Positions 42,326-51,380 of a stretch of 64,000 nt of DNA are shown piece after piece. Source of the DNA: Flavobacterium sp. ov086. GTDB lineage: Bacteria > Bacteroidota > Bacteroidia > Flavobacteriales > Flavobacteriaceae. The notes under the pieces were generated by a model. It saw only the letters and a list, made by a program, of their open reading frames with translations, did not search any database and had not been told where the DNA came from. The stretch is taken from contig NZ_FZNL01000004.1 of assembly GCF_900187965.1 (NCBI RefSeq), forward strand, positions 254,251 to 318,250, read 5' to 3'. Numbering within the stretch: the stretch's first letter is position 1; every line of letters starts with the position of its first letter. A program made the position numbers and the translations under genes.

Positions 42326-43096
42326 ATGACAAAATCAAAATCCATAATTTTAATACACGGAAATTTTGTAAACAACTTAACCTGGGAAAAATGGAAAACC
42401 CATTACGAACAAAAAGGTTATACGGTTTACACACCGGCAAATCCAGGGCATGAAGGTGTTCCGGCAGATTTAAGAAACAAAGTTCATCCTGCGCTTACCA
42501 AAACAGGTTTTATAGATGTGGTTAATAATATTCAGGAACTAATTAAAAGTTTGCCTGAAAAACCATTAGTTATAGGGCACTCTATGGCAGGAATGGCAGC
42601 AATGAAATTGTTAGAACTAGATAAAGTTGCGGCTGCAGTAAGTGTAGACGGTGCGCCGCCAAAGAATGTGTTTCCGCCATTTGCAACATTAAAAGCAGTG
42701 ATCCCTGCATTTGGTTTCTTTTCTGGCAAAGACTATTTTATGGGAAGTCGGGAATGGTATGATAGATGCTTTTTCAACACATTGCCGGAAGTAGAAAGAG
42801 CTAAAGCTTTTGATAGTATTGCAGTACCTGAAAGTTTTAAAGTGAGTCGTGAACTGGTACTGAATTCTTTCTCTAACATTAATTTCAAAAAACCGCATGA
42901 GCCAATTTTATTTATTGGCGGCGGAAGTGATAATATATTTCCACAGGCTCTTACAACAACATTAGCACATAAATATACAGATCAAAATAGTCGTGTCGAT
43001 TTGAAAATTTTTCAGGGAAAAAGCCACTTTATCTGTGGAGAGAAAGGTTGGGAAATTGTAGCAGACTATATTTTAGACTGGTATGAGGAACTGTAG
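42326..43096 (+). CDS. Alpha/beta hydrolase
   Basis: 256 residues, cytoplasmic. ILIHGNFVNNLTWEKW (8-23) is the oxyanion region, VIGHSMAG (82-89) has nucleophile Ser86, and SHFICGEKGW near the C-terminus has the catalytic His. It resembles the MenH/EstA-like branch of small hydrolases that act on esters; the substrate is unknown. A second alpha/beta hydrolase follows 94 nt downstream on the same strand, and a terminator closes the pair, so they may be co-transcribed. Confidence 0.87.
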   Translation: MTKSKSIILIHGNFVNNLTWEKWKTHYEQKGYTVYTPANPGHEGVPADLRNKVHPALTKTGFIDVVNNIQELIKSLPEKPLVIGHSMAGMAAMKLLELDKVAAAVSVDGAPPKNVFPPFATLKAVIPAFGFFSGKDYFMGSREWYDRCFFNTLPEVERAKAFDSIAVPESFKVSRELVLNSFSNINFKKPHEPILFIGGGSDNIFPQALTTTLAHKYTDQNSRVDLKIFQGKSHFICGEKGWEIVADYILDWYEEL

Positions 43097-43190
43097 ACTT
43101 TTGTCTAATGATTTTAGAAATTTAGAAAATCAAACTTAATAAGACGCATTCAATTTTAAATCATTAATAAACCCATTAAAAGAAATTAAA

Positions 43191-44012
43191 ATGAGCACGA
43201 TTACAGTAAAAGACGGAACAGAAATTTATTACAAAGATTTGGGAACAGGACAGCCAATTTTCTTTCACCACGGTTGGCCATTGTCTGCAGACGATTGGGA
43301 TGCACAAATCATGTTTTTCTTAGAAAAAGGATATCGAGTAATTGCACACGACAGACGCGGACACGGAAGATCTACACAAACTTATACAGGCAATGAAATG
43401 GATACTTATGCTGCTGATGTAGACGAATTAACAACGTTTTTAGGGCTGAAGGATGCGATACATATTGGACATTCAACCGGAGGGGGTGAAGCTATTAGAT
43501 ATGCTGCAAAATACGGGAAAAATAAGGTTTCAAAAGTAATACTTATAAGCGCTGTAACGCCTTATATGATCGTAGATGCTAATAATCCGGAAGGTGTGCC
43601 ATTGGCCGTTTTTGATGATATTCGTTTTAATACAGCCAATAACAGACAGCAATTTTATCACGATATAACCTTCCCGTTTTATGGTTATAATAGGGAAGGG
43701 GCCAATATAAAAAAAGGAATTCAGGACAACTGGTGGCGTCAGGGAATGATGGGCGGTATTAAGGCACATGTTGATTGTGTAAAAGCTTTTTCGGAAACTG
43801 ATTTTACCGAAGATTTAAAAAGTGTCGATGTTCCTGTGCTTGTCTTACACGGAGAAGACGATCAAATTGTTCCTTATAAAACGACTGCTTTAAGAGCAGC
43901 TGAGCTTGTAAAAAACGGAAAACTGATAACTTATCCGGGGCTGTGTCACGGAATGCCAACAACTGATGCTCCAACTATTAATGCCGATATATTAGCATTT
44001 ATTAAATCTTAG
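43191..44012 (+). CDS. Alpha/beta hydrolase, non-heme haloperoxidase/arylesterase type
   Basis: 273 residues. The chloroperoxidase-like signature is complete: KDGTEIYYKDLGTGQPI, FHHGWPLSADDWDAQ (25-39), IAHDRRGHGRS (51-61), HIGHSTGGGE with Ser95, LVLHGEDDQIVP with the catalytic Asp, and GLCHGMP with the catalytic His. Such enzymes are serine esterases or perhydrolases; metal-free halogenation is a side activity seen in vitro. They are often induced with peroxide or electrophile stress genes. A terminator follows within 55 nt. Confidence 0.92.
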   Translation: MSTITVKDGTEIYYKDLGTGQPIFFHHGWPLSADDWDAQIMFFLEKGYRVIAHDRRGHGRSTQTYTGNEMDTYAADVDELTTFLGLKDAIHIGHSTGGGEAIRYAAKYGKNKVSKVILISAVTPYMIVDANNPEGVPLAVFDDIRFNTANNRQQFYHDITFPFYGYNREGANIKKGIQDNWWRQGMMGGIKAHVDCVKAFSETDFTEDLKSVDVPVLVLHGEDDQIVPYKTTALRAAELVKNGKLITYPGLCHGMPTTDAPTINADILAFIKS

Positions 44013-44065
44013 GTATCAGAATTTAAATAACAGATAATCAATGTTATTTGATTTTATAATAACAG

Positions 44066-44099
44066 AAACCTCTTTTGTAAATAAAGAGGTTTTATTTTT
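44066..44099 (+). terminator. Terminator of the hydrolase pair
   Basis: AAACCTCTTT (44066-44075) pairs with AAAGAGGTTT (44083-44092), followed by TATTTTT. Confidence 0.88.
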
Positions 44100-44305
44100 G
44101 CCATTATATTAAAGTTATTTCTGATTATTAGGATACAATTTTTTAAAGTATAAATTTCTGTTAAATAATCTCAGAATAAAATTTATTTCTGTTCTTTGTA
44201 CCTTAAGATTTATTAAGAAAATGATTAAGGAAAGCTTAAGTACGTTTTTTTATAATACAATATTATAAAAGACATTGAGTTTAAACTAATTATCGTATTT
44301 AGTTT

Positions 44306-44827
44306 ATGGACAATAGAAAGTTTATATTAAGTTTAAAAAAAGGTAATGAGGCTTCTTTCAAGGAAGCTTATTTAAACTACTATGATAAACTGGTGAACAT
44401 TGCCAAACGATTTAATTTTACAGTTCTGACCCCGCAGGATTTTGTTCAGGAGACTTTTTTAAGACTTTATAATAAAAGAGAATTACTCAATGAAGATGTT
44501 TTATTGGATAAACAATTGTTCGTGATCTGCAAGAACATTATAATTAATCATCTTAACAGAGAAAATAAAATAGTTCAACTTGATCCTTTGCATGTTGTAA
44601 TGGAGGAAGAAGATACCGAAACTGAAATTTTTGAAGAGAGACAGGAAAAATTATATAACTTTATAAATCTGCTTCCGGAACAACAGCAAAAAATATATAC
44701 ACTACATAAACTGGAAAGCCTTAGCTATAAGGAGATTGCGACAATGACAGATCTTTCTGAAAAGACAATTGCCAATCATATTTATCTCGCCAGTAAATTT
44801 ATTCGAAAAAAAATCGAAAACCATTAG
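44306..44827 (+). CDS. ECF-type RNA polymerase sigma factor
   Basis: 173 residues. Region 2 is NEASFKEAYLNYYDKLVNIAKRFN, with DFVQETFLRLYNKR (about 13-65). Region 4 is LPEQQQKIYTLHKLESLSYKEIATMTDLSEKTIANHIYLASKFIRKKI (about 122-170). It is the Bacteroidetes FecI-like sigma-70 type that partners with FecR anti-sigma factors and TonB receptors. It would direct transcription of the downstream receptor genes when released. The sigma gene is separated from its FecR partner by a 69-residue gene, which is unusual. Confidence 0.95.
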   Translation: MDNRKFILSLKKGNEASFKEAYLNYYDKLVNIAKRFNFTVLTPQDFVQETFLRLYNKRELLNEDVLLDKQLFVICKNIIINHLNRENKIVQLDPLHVVMEEEDTETEIFEERQEKLYNFINLLPEQQQKIYTLHKLESLSYKEIATMTDLSEKTIANHIYLASKFIRKKIENH

Positions 44828-44873
44828 GAACTTTTGTGATCTCGTTTGTTATATATAAAACAGAATCATAAAA

Positions 44874-45083
44874 ATGAATATTGAGGCTTATAAAACAGAT
44901 ATTACCACAAAGGAAGATGCAAGGTTTATTGTAGCTCTGCTTCAATTTGTTATCTCTGATTGTATCATGAATTTTGATCTGGAAGATTCTAATCATGTGC
45001 TAAGAATCGAAACCAACAGAGAGATAAAAGAAATGGTTTATGGTGTTTTTAATAAGCAAGGATTTTATTGTCAGAAACTTTAA
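44874..45083 (+). CDS. Small protein of unknown function, HMA-like fold suspected
   Basis: 69 residues, 46 nt after the sigma factor stop and 12 nt before fecR, hence inside the operon. The alternation of short strands and two helices, with EAYKTDITTKEDARFIVALL, MNFDLEDSNHVLRIETN and MVYGVFNKQGFYCQKL, resembles small ferredoxin-like (heavy-metal-associated type) proteins common in Bacteroidetes. The metal-binding C-x-x-C pair is absent. Composition and position argue for a real gene. A role in sigma/anti-sigma regulation is possible but not shown. Confidence 0.7.
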   Translation: MNIEAYKTDITTKEDARFIVALLQFVISDCIMNFDLEDSNHVLRIETNREIKEMVYGVFNKQGFYCQKL

Positions 45084-45095
45084 CGCCCCAAAGAC

Positions 45096-45938
45096 ATGAA
45101 TGATAAAAAAATAGAAGACGAATTAAAAAAGATCTGGGATGAAACTCCCATTTCACACTCTGATAGTGAAAAAGAAGCTTCGTGGGAAGACTTTCAGTCG
45201 AAAGCTTTTACAGCAAAGAAACCTAAATTTAAAATTTGGCGTTATGCGGCAGCAGCGGCAGTTTTAATTTTTGCACTTATTGGAACCGGAATTTATTTTA
45301 CCAAAGGTTCTGTAGAACAAAATATTATGGTTGCTTCGACAGTAATTGAAAATACGACTTCAAAAATAAAAACAGTTTTCTTACCGGATAGTTCTAAAGT
45401 TGAATTGAGTCCGAATTCGAAACTTAGGTACGCCAATAATTTTACGACTAATAGAAAGATTGAAATTGAAGGTGAAGGCTATTTTAAAGTACAGAAAGAT
45501 AAAAAGCATCCTTTTGAGGTTTTTTGTAAAGAAACTACAACAACCGTTTTAGGAACTTCTTTTACTGTAAAAGAAAATACAGAAAAAGGTGTAAGTGTTT
45601 CACTTTACGAAGGAAGCGTTGAGATGAGTATAAAAAATCAGGACAAAAAATGGATACTGGTTCCGGGTGAAACTTTTACTTATGGGAACAATACTGCTGT
45701 TGTAACTGAATTTAACCGATTTACTGATTTTGACAATGAAAAACTAACTGCTGTCAGTGTATACATTCAGGAAAATTATGGTTATAAAGTGATAATTCCG
45801 CAGGAATATCATAACCAGCGAATTACAGTAAGAATCAATAAAAAAGAAGATTTAAAAATAATTGTACAATTAATATCAGAAATGTATAACCTAAACTTTG
45901 AAATAAACGATGAATTAAAAGAAGTTACTTTTCAATAG
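45096..45938 (+). CDS. FecR-family anti-sigma factor
   Basis: 280 residues. A cytoplasmic N-terminus (1-47) that would bind the sigma factor is followed by one membrane helix (about 48-68, YAAAAAVLIFALIGTGIYF) and a periplasmic FecR domain (about 90-190: VFLPDSSKVELSPNSKLRYANNF, IEGEGYFKVQKDKKHPFEVFCKE, TVLGTSFTVKE, VSVSLYEGSVEM). The C-terminal DUF4974-type domain (about 225-280) resembles the STN fold and would contact the receptor. It holds the ECF sigma factor inactive until the receptor signals ligand binding. Confidence 0.94.
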   Translation: MNDKKIEDELKKIWDETPISHSDSEKEASWEDFQSKAFTAKKPKFKIWRYAAAAAVLIFALIGTGIYFTKGSVEQNIMVASTVIENTTSKIKTVFLPDSSKVELSPNSKLRYANNFTTNRKIEIEGEGYFKVQKDKKHPFEVFCKETTTTVLGTSFTVKENTEKGVSVSLYEGSVEMSIKNQDKKWILVPGETFTYGNNTAVVTEFNRFTDFDNEKLTAVSVYIQENYGYKVIIPQEYHNQRITVRINKKEDLKIIVQLISEMYNLNFEINDELKEVTFQ

Positions 45939-46038
45939 AAAAGAAAAGGATGTACTAGCCGCGAAACTACACATCCTCCTCATAGTAAGGATAGTATAAA
46001 ACTATTCCATTTAATAATATTCAAAAATACAAAATTTC

Positions 46039-48651
46039 ATGAAGCATATAATTTCCGCATGCTTTTTTTTATTCGGTTTGAGTGCGTTCTCCCAAAACAT
46101 AACAGTAACGGTAGATAAAACAGTAGTCTTAAAAGAATTTTTTAAGCAAATTGAAAATCAAACTGATTTTAAATTTGCCTTTACGGATCAGATTAATACA
46201 AGTCAGAAGTATTTTAGCCATCACAAAACTTATAAGAATATTGAAATAAAAGAACTTATCAATGAATTAAACAAGACCGCATTAGTTCAGTTTTCAATCG
46301 TTGGCAATAATATTTTTGTAAAACAAAAAGCTACCAAAACACCTAAAAAAAAAAACAAGCTAACCGGTCAGGTTTTTGACGATAACAATGAGCCTATTAT
46401 TGGAGCCAATGTTTATGTAAAAGAGGCAGAAACTGGCGCCACAACAGACAGAAACGGAATGTTTTCTATAGATCTGGACAAAGGCACTTATACGGTTGCA
46501 ATTAGTTATATTGGGCTAAAGAATAAAGAAAGACAAGTTGAAATTACAGATGATGCAAGGATAAATTTTACCATGGATTCTGATAGTCAGGAACTGGAGC
46601 AGGTAATTATAACCACAAACAAAGCCGTTGATGTAAAAAACACTCAAATGAGTGTTAGTAAGCTTTCAATGGCAGAGATCAAAAGAATTCCGGCTGCTAT
46701 GGGCGAGCCGGATCCTTTAAAATCATTATTGACTTTGCCGGGTGTTACAAATGCGGGCGAAGCTTCATCCGGTTTTAATGTTCGTGGAGGTGCGGCAGAT
46801 CAGAATTTGATTCTTTTGGATGGTGCTCCCGTATATGGTGATTCTCATATGTTTGGATTTTTCTCCATTTTTAATGCAGATATTATAAACGGATTAGAAT
46901 TATACAAAGGTGGAATTCCTTCTAAATATGGTGGGCGAGTTTCGTCAGTTCTTGATGTAACGCAGCAAACGGGTGATTTTGAAGATTATAAAGTAAGTGG
47001 TGGTATTGGTTTAATATCAAGCCGACTTATGGCACAAGGACCTATCGAGAAAGGAAAAGGTTCGTTTATTATTGCCGGACGTGCTTCTTATGCCCATTTA
47101 TTTTTGAAACTGGATGGTAACAGTAATACAGCCATGTTTTATGATCTTAATGCAAAACTTAATTATCGTTTAGGTGCTAATAACTCCATTGCTTTTTCGG
47201 GATATTTTGGGAATGATGTCTTTGATATCGACAATCGTTTTACCAGCACTTTTGGAAACACAATGGGAATCGTGAGTTGGAAGCATAAATTCTCGGATAA
47301 TTTAAATACCAATCTATCAGTTTTCTATAGCGATTACAGGTTTAATCTTGGCTTACCAACTGAATTTTTTAAATGGAACAATAACATTCAGACTTCCGGA
47401 CTTAAGTATGCATGGAATCATACTTTATCTGAAAAGTTAAAATTGAATTACGGAATCGACGGTCAATATTATAATTTCAATCCGGGAACGGTAAAACCAA
47501 CAAGATCAGATTCGCAGTTTAATTACGAACAACTAGATAGAAAATATGCTTTTGAATCTTCCATTTATCTGGACTTCGAACATCAAATTACAGAGAAACT
47601 TAATTTAAGATACGGACTTCGTTATAGTATGTTTTACCGTTTAGGAGGCGAGGAAATAAGCACGTATCAAAATGGACAAGCGGTTGTTTATAATCCGTTA
47701 TACAACATTTATGAAGAAGGAACTCCAACAGGAACGATCTCTTATAAAAGAGGAGAAACAATAAGTAAATTCGATAATCTGGAACCGCGTGCGGCGTTGT
47801 CATACGCTTTTAACGACAACACTTCTGTAAAGGCAAGCTACAATAGAATGGCGCAATACATTCATATGCTGTCTAATACGCAGTCGCCTTTGCCAATGAC
47901 GATCTGGACACCAAGCGGACCTTTTACAAAACCACAGATTCTGGATCAGTATGCAATAGGATATTTTAAAAATTTCAAAGACAAAGAATATTCTTTTGAA
48001 GGAGAATTGTTTTATAAGAAAATCCAAAATCGTATCGATTATATCGACGGAGCAGATATATTGGCAAATAATAATATAGAACAGGTAATCCTGAATGGTA
48101 AAGCGAGATCGTACGGTATGGAATTATCGCTAAGAAAAAATACCGGACGTTTTACAGGATGGGTTTCATACACTTTATCAAGAGCCGAACAAAAAACGCC
48201 GGGAAGAACACCTGAGGAACCTGGTATTGCAAATGGTGATTGGTATTTGTCAGGATATGATAAACTGCACAATTTGAGTATTGTAGGAAGTTACGAATAC
48301 AATCCTAAATGGTCTTTTAATGCCAATTTTACTTTGCAATCAGGTCAGCCTGTAACGTATGCAAATAGTTATTATGAATTTGGGAAGATCAATATTCCTA
48401 ATTTTTCTTTGAGAAATGAAAACAGACTTCCGCTTTTTCATCACTTAGATTTGGCAGCGACTTACACACCAAAACCGGACAAAAAGAAAGGATGGCAAAG
48501 CTATTGGGTATTTAGTCTTTATAATGTTTACAACAGACAAAATGCCGCCTCAATTACGTTTACAACAAACGATGATACAGGAGAAAACGAAACCAGAAGA
48601 CTGTCTATTTTTGGTGTAGTCCCAGGTGTTTCTTATAATTTTAAATTTTAA
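46039..48651 (+). CDS. TonB-dependent receptor with STN signalling domain (FecA-like transducer)
   Basis: 870 residues. A signal peptide (about 1-19, AFSQ) is followed by an STN domain (about 20-95: VVLKEFFKQIENQTDFKFAF to FSIVGNNIFVKQ), which contacts FecR in the periplasm. A carboxypeptidase-regulatory-like domain (about 107-185: LTGQVFDDNNEPIIGANVYVKE), a plug (about 200-310: LLTLPGVTNAGEASSGFNVRGGAADQNLILLDGAPVY) and a barrel to the end complete it. Together with the ECF sigma and FecR genes it forms a ligand-responsive cell-surface signalling system. A DUF4249 lipoprotein follows without gap. The leader contains a hairpin AGGATGT/ACATCCT (45947-45977). The ligand is unknown. Confidence 0.93.
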   Translation: MKHIISACFFLFGLSAFSQNITVTVDKTVVLKEFFKQIENQTDFKFAFTDQINTSQKYFSHHKTYKNIEIKELINELNKTALVQFSIVGNNIFVKQKATKTPKKKNKLTGQVFDDNNEPIIGANVYVKEAETGATTDRNGMFSIDLDKGTYTVAISYIGLKNKERQVEITDDARINFTMDSDSQELEQVIITTNKAVDVKNTQMSVSKLSMAEIKRIPAAMGEPDPLKSLLTLPGVTNAGEASSGFNVRGGAADQNLILLDGAPVYGDSHMFGFFSIFNADIINGLELYKGGIPSKYGGRVSSVLDVTQQTGDFEDYKVSGGIGLISSRLMAQGPIEKGKGSFIIAGRASYAHLFLKLDGNSNTAMFYDLNAKLNYRLGANNSIAFSGYFGNDVFDIDNRFTSTFGNTMGIVSWKHKFSDNLNTNLSVFYSDYRFNLGLPTEFFKWNNNIQTSGLKYAWNHTLSEKLKLNYGIDGQYYNFNPGTVKPTRSDSQFNYEQLDRKYAFESSIYLDFEHQITEKLNLRYGLRYSMFYRLGGEEISTYQNGQAVVYNPLYNIYEEGTPTGTISYKRGETISKFDNLEPRAALSYAFNDNTSVKASYNRMAQYIHMLSNTQSPLPMTIWTPSGPFTKPQILDQYAIGYFKNFKDKEYSFEGELFYKKIQNRIDYIDGADILANNNIEQVILNGKARSYGMELSLRKNTGRFTGWVSYTLSRAEQKTPGRTPEEPGIANGDWYLSGYDKLHNLSIVGSYEYNPKWSFNANFTLQSGQPVTYANSYYEFGKINIPNFSLRNENRLPLFHHLDLAATYTPKPDKKKGWQSYWVFSLYNVYNRQNAASITFTTNDDTGENETRRLSIFGVVPGVSYNFKF

Positions 48652-49502
48652 TGAATATGAAAAGTATTAATAAGTATACTTTTAAGAGTAAAGCATTGGC
48701 TTTTTTAAGCCTTCTTTCAGTCTTGTTTTTTTCATCTTGTGAAGAGGTTGTAAAACTGGATTTAGAAACCGGACCAACAAAACTAGTTGTAGATGCAGAA
48801 ATTATTTGGCAAAAAGGAACAACTGGTAATGTACAAGTTATCAAGGTTAGTAAAACGGCGCCATATTACAATAAGACCACTCCAAAAGTTTCTGGAGCAC
48901 AGGTAAAAGTTGAAAACAGTAATGGTGATGTTTTTACTTTTACCGAAACAGAGCCGGGTTCTTATGTATGTAATAATTTTGTACCTGTGATAAATATGGA
49001 TTATACACTGTCTGTAACTGCAGAAGGACAAAGTTTTAAAGCAGTTGAAAAACTAACACCTGTAGTGCCAATTGACAGAGTAGAGCAAGAAATCCATAAA
49101 GATGGAGCGGGAGAGGAAAGCATTGAAATAGTATTTTATTATAAAGATCCTGTTGATCAGACGAATTATTATCTGACTGATTTTAAAAGTGATTTCCTGA
49201 TATATCCGGAATATGGACTTTTAGATGATGAATTATTTAATGGAAACGAGATAAATAACCGATTCGCAAATGAAGACGGCAAAATAGTACCGGGAAAAAC
49301 TATTGAGATTACACACCGCGGTATTTCTAAGAATTTCTATAATTATATGAAATTAATTTTAGAAATATATGGAGGAAGTCCTTTCTCAATTCCTCCGGGA
49401 AATATTAGAGGAAATATTGTAAATACAACTGATCCAAATAATTATGCTTTTGGTTACTTCCGACTTTGCGAAGCCAATAAAGTATCTTATTTGGTAAAAT
49501 AA
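48651..49502 (+). CDS. DUF4249 surface lipoprotein partner of the TonB receptor
   Basis: 283 residues. The start ATG shares one base with the receptor stop; a second ATG six nt later (MKSINKY) is also possible. A lipoprotein signal ends at Cys30 (LFFSSC) and is followed by EE, an acidic surface tag. The body shows the DUF4249 pattern: LVVDAEIIWQKGTTGNVQVIKVSKTAPYYN, KVSGAQVKVENSNGDVFTFTETEPGSYVC and LTPVVPIDRV. DUF4249 proteins regularly follow STN-type receptors in Bacteroidetes and are thought to help ligand capture at the outer membrane. It ends the operon at a good terminator. Confidence 0.9.
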   Translation: MNMKSINKYTFKSKALAFLSLLSVLFFSSCEEVVKLDLETGPTKLVVDAEIIWQKGTTGNVQVIKVSKTAPYYNKTTPKVSGAQVKVENSNGDVFTFTETEPGSYVCNNFVPVINMDYTLSVTAEGQSFKAVEKLTPVVPIDRVEQEIHKDGAGEESIEIVFYYKDPVDQTNYYLTDFKSDFLIYPEYGLLDDELFNGNEINNRFANEDGKIVPGKTIEITHRGISKNFYNYMKLILEIYGGSPFSIPPGNIRGNIVNTTDPNNYAFGYFRLCEANKVSYLVK

Positions 49503-49530
49503 AAAATTATTGGACGTTGATTTGTAATTG

Positions 49531-49568
49531 CATCTGACATATAAGCATTTATGTCAGATGTTTTTTTC
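49531..49568 (+). terminator. Terminator of the sigma/FecR/receptor operon
   Basis: CATCTGACATA (49531-49541) pairs with TATGTCAGATG (49550-49560), followed by seven T. It lies between convergent genes. Confidence 0.9.
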
Positions 49569-49605
49569 AATGATTTATAAATTTCTTGATTTGCAATAAG
49601 TTTTA

Positions 49606-50640
49606 TCAGAGTTGGTTGTTTTTAAATTCTATTTTGTTCAAATCAATAGTGTCAGCTTCTTGTCTGTCAATTTCGTATGATATCTCTATTTCATTTTCAG
49701 ATACAAACTCTATTTTCTTATCACATCCTGTAGCGCAGGATTCTACAGTAATTGGGAAATATAATTTTTTATTCTTGTCATATCCAATAATATTATTGCG
49801 AAAATAGGTAACAATCTTATAATCGGCATTTTCGATGAATTGATCTTTATCATAATCTCCATTATACTTAAAAAGATCTTCAGAATAATAAGTGCTTTTA
49901 ACAATAGCAGGATATAAAGTTTCACTATCTTCGCCTTTGGGATAATTGTCCAAATACCATTTTTGTTCAAAGTTCCTGTAATAATTAATGTCTTTATCTC
50001 GTCCAGAAGGATTGTAAATCCATTTGCTTTTATTGGCAAACTCATATAATTCTTTCTTTATGGCTAAGTTAGAATCTAAACTTTTATCTTCACTGAATTT
50101 ACCATCAACAAAATTTCCAGATCTTAAAGTAGATTCTCCCTCATATTTTAAGGTATAAAATTTTAAAGTCTTGAGATTTAACATAAAAAAACTCAAGTAT
50201 AATCCTGGATCTCCATTACCAAGAGGTGATTCCATTGTCGCAAATAGAAAATAATCCTTTTTTCTTAAAAAGTGTTTTCGGTCAATAGTTACATGATTAT
50301 AGTCACTTATAAGCAAGGTATCCTTCTGAATTAGTGACTGATTTTTCTTGTCTTTTTTATATTTCGAAACAATAAGTATATTTTTTTCACCAACTAGAAA
50401 AAAATCATCATTATCACTGGCTTCACTACCAGATATTTTAATTATTTCAGTATTGCCCTCATTGTTAAAGTTGAATAAAGTAACAGTTCTGACACTCATT
50501 TCAGTACTATCTTTTTTCGTATTTGAGATGCTGTTTGTTTTTTTTATATCATCAGATATTTTCTGATCATTTTTACAAGAAGAAAGCACGATGAAAGGCA
50601 AAACAACGGTAATCAATATCTTATTTTTAATCTTTTTCAA
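49606..50640 (-). CDS. Lipoprotein of unknown function
   Basis: 344 residues. A lipoprotein signal ends at Cys22 (IVLSSC), followed by a lysine/serine-rich spacer (23-50). The body is beta-rich with many aromatic residues (KDYFLFATMESPLGNGDPGLYLSFFML, YYRNFEQKWYLDNYPKGEDSETLYPAIV). A C-terminal segment VESCATGCDKKIEFVSENEIEISYE holds a C-x3-C pair. No catalytic motif was recognised. It is the first of four dissimilar small lipoproteins within 7 kb, an arrangement reminiscent of accessory islands with exported antagonists or immunity proteins. That is only context. The minus strand orientation leaves it monocistronic. Confidence 0.68.
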   Translation of the reverse strand: MKKIKNKILITVVLPFIVLSSCKNDQKISDDIKKTNSISNTKKDSTEMSVRTVTLFNFNNEGNTEIIKISGSEASDNDDFFLVGEKNILIVSKYKKDKKNQSLIQKDTLLISDYNHVTIDRKHFLRKKDYFLFATMESPLGNGDPGLYLSFFMLNLKTLKFYTLKYEGESTLRSGNFVDGKFSEDKSLDSNLAIKKELYEFANKSKWIYNPSGRDKDINYYRNFEQKWYLDNYPKGEDSETLYPAIVKSTYYSEDLFKYNGDYDKDQFIENADYKIVTYFRNNIIGYDKNKKLYFPITVESCATGCDKKIEFVSENEIEISYEIDRQEADTIDLNKIEFKNNQL

Positions 50641-50925
50641 TTAATTTTTATTTTTAGGTTATTGGCAAAATCAAAATTACAATTGATAATTTATACTTTA
50701 ATTATTTTTGAGTAGGTAATTTTTTTCTGCACAAAATAATTATTTTTTAGTGTAAGTTATATAGAAAATAAGAAAAAAAAATATATTATTTTCGTGTCTG
50801 TATGAAAAACAAAGAATTAATCAACTAAGATAGAGATGAGAAAAGTTAGTATAGTTCTTTATTTTATATTTCTTTCTTTAGGTATATATTAGGTGATTTT
50901 TTTGAACAATTTAATATTTGAATTT

Positions 50926-51372
50926 ATGTGCGAAACCGGAAAAGAAATTAAACTCTGTACTTGCTTTCCAGCAACTATGAATAAGGTTGTACATCACAAA
51001 AATTCCAGAAAAGCTAAAAATAAAAGACTTAATGATTTTACGTGGACATTAGATAGATGCTTGGGACCAAGTAATACTACAATGGACGGAATGGGTTATA
51101 TGCCAGAAGAAGCTTTATCTGAAGATTTAACAAACGAAAAAATGCTTGTTTATCTTAATAGTAAAAATTGTTTTGATTTTGATTATGAACCCCAGGAAGG
51201 AGATAATCTTAAAATTTATACTCCGGAAAATCGCATTAGAGAACACCTGTCTTTTATTTTTGAAAACGGAGAATGGATAGCTGATCATTACGGACCTTTT
51301 ACACATCTGTTCGAAAAAATAAATTATGGTAAAGTAACTTTTGAAGATAATAATGAAGATAAAAAGGATTAA
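50926..51372 (+). CDS. MCETGKE-family protein, copy 1 (unknown function)
   Basis: 148 residues from the ATG at 50926. This start is chosen because the paralogue at 53742 begins with the same MCETGKEIKLCTC sequence; the open frame extends 33 nt further up. The two copies share the cysteine pattern C2-x8-C11-x-C13, the central SEDLTNE (about 67-73), FDFDYEP-x-EGDNL (about 84-96) and the end KINYG-x-V-x-FED. No membrane segment or signal is present, so it is probably cytoplasmic. The family was not recognised. The fixed cysteines near the N-terminus could bind a metal. It has no close same-strand neighbour. Confidence 0.7.
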   Translation: MCETGKEIKLCTCFPATMNKVVHHKNSRKAKNKRLNDFTWTLDRCLGPSNTTMDGMGYMPEEALSEDLTNEKMLVYLNSKNCFDFDYEPQEGDNLKIYTPENRIREHLSFIFENGEWIADHYGPFTHLFEKINYGKVTFEDNNEDKKD

Positions 51373-51380
51373 TTTTTCAG

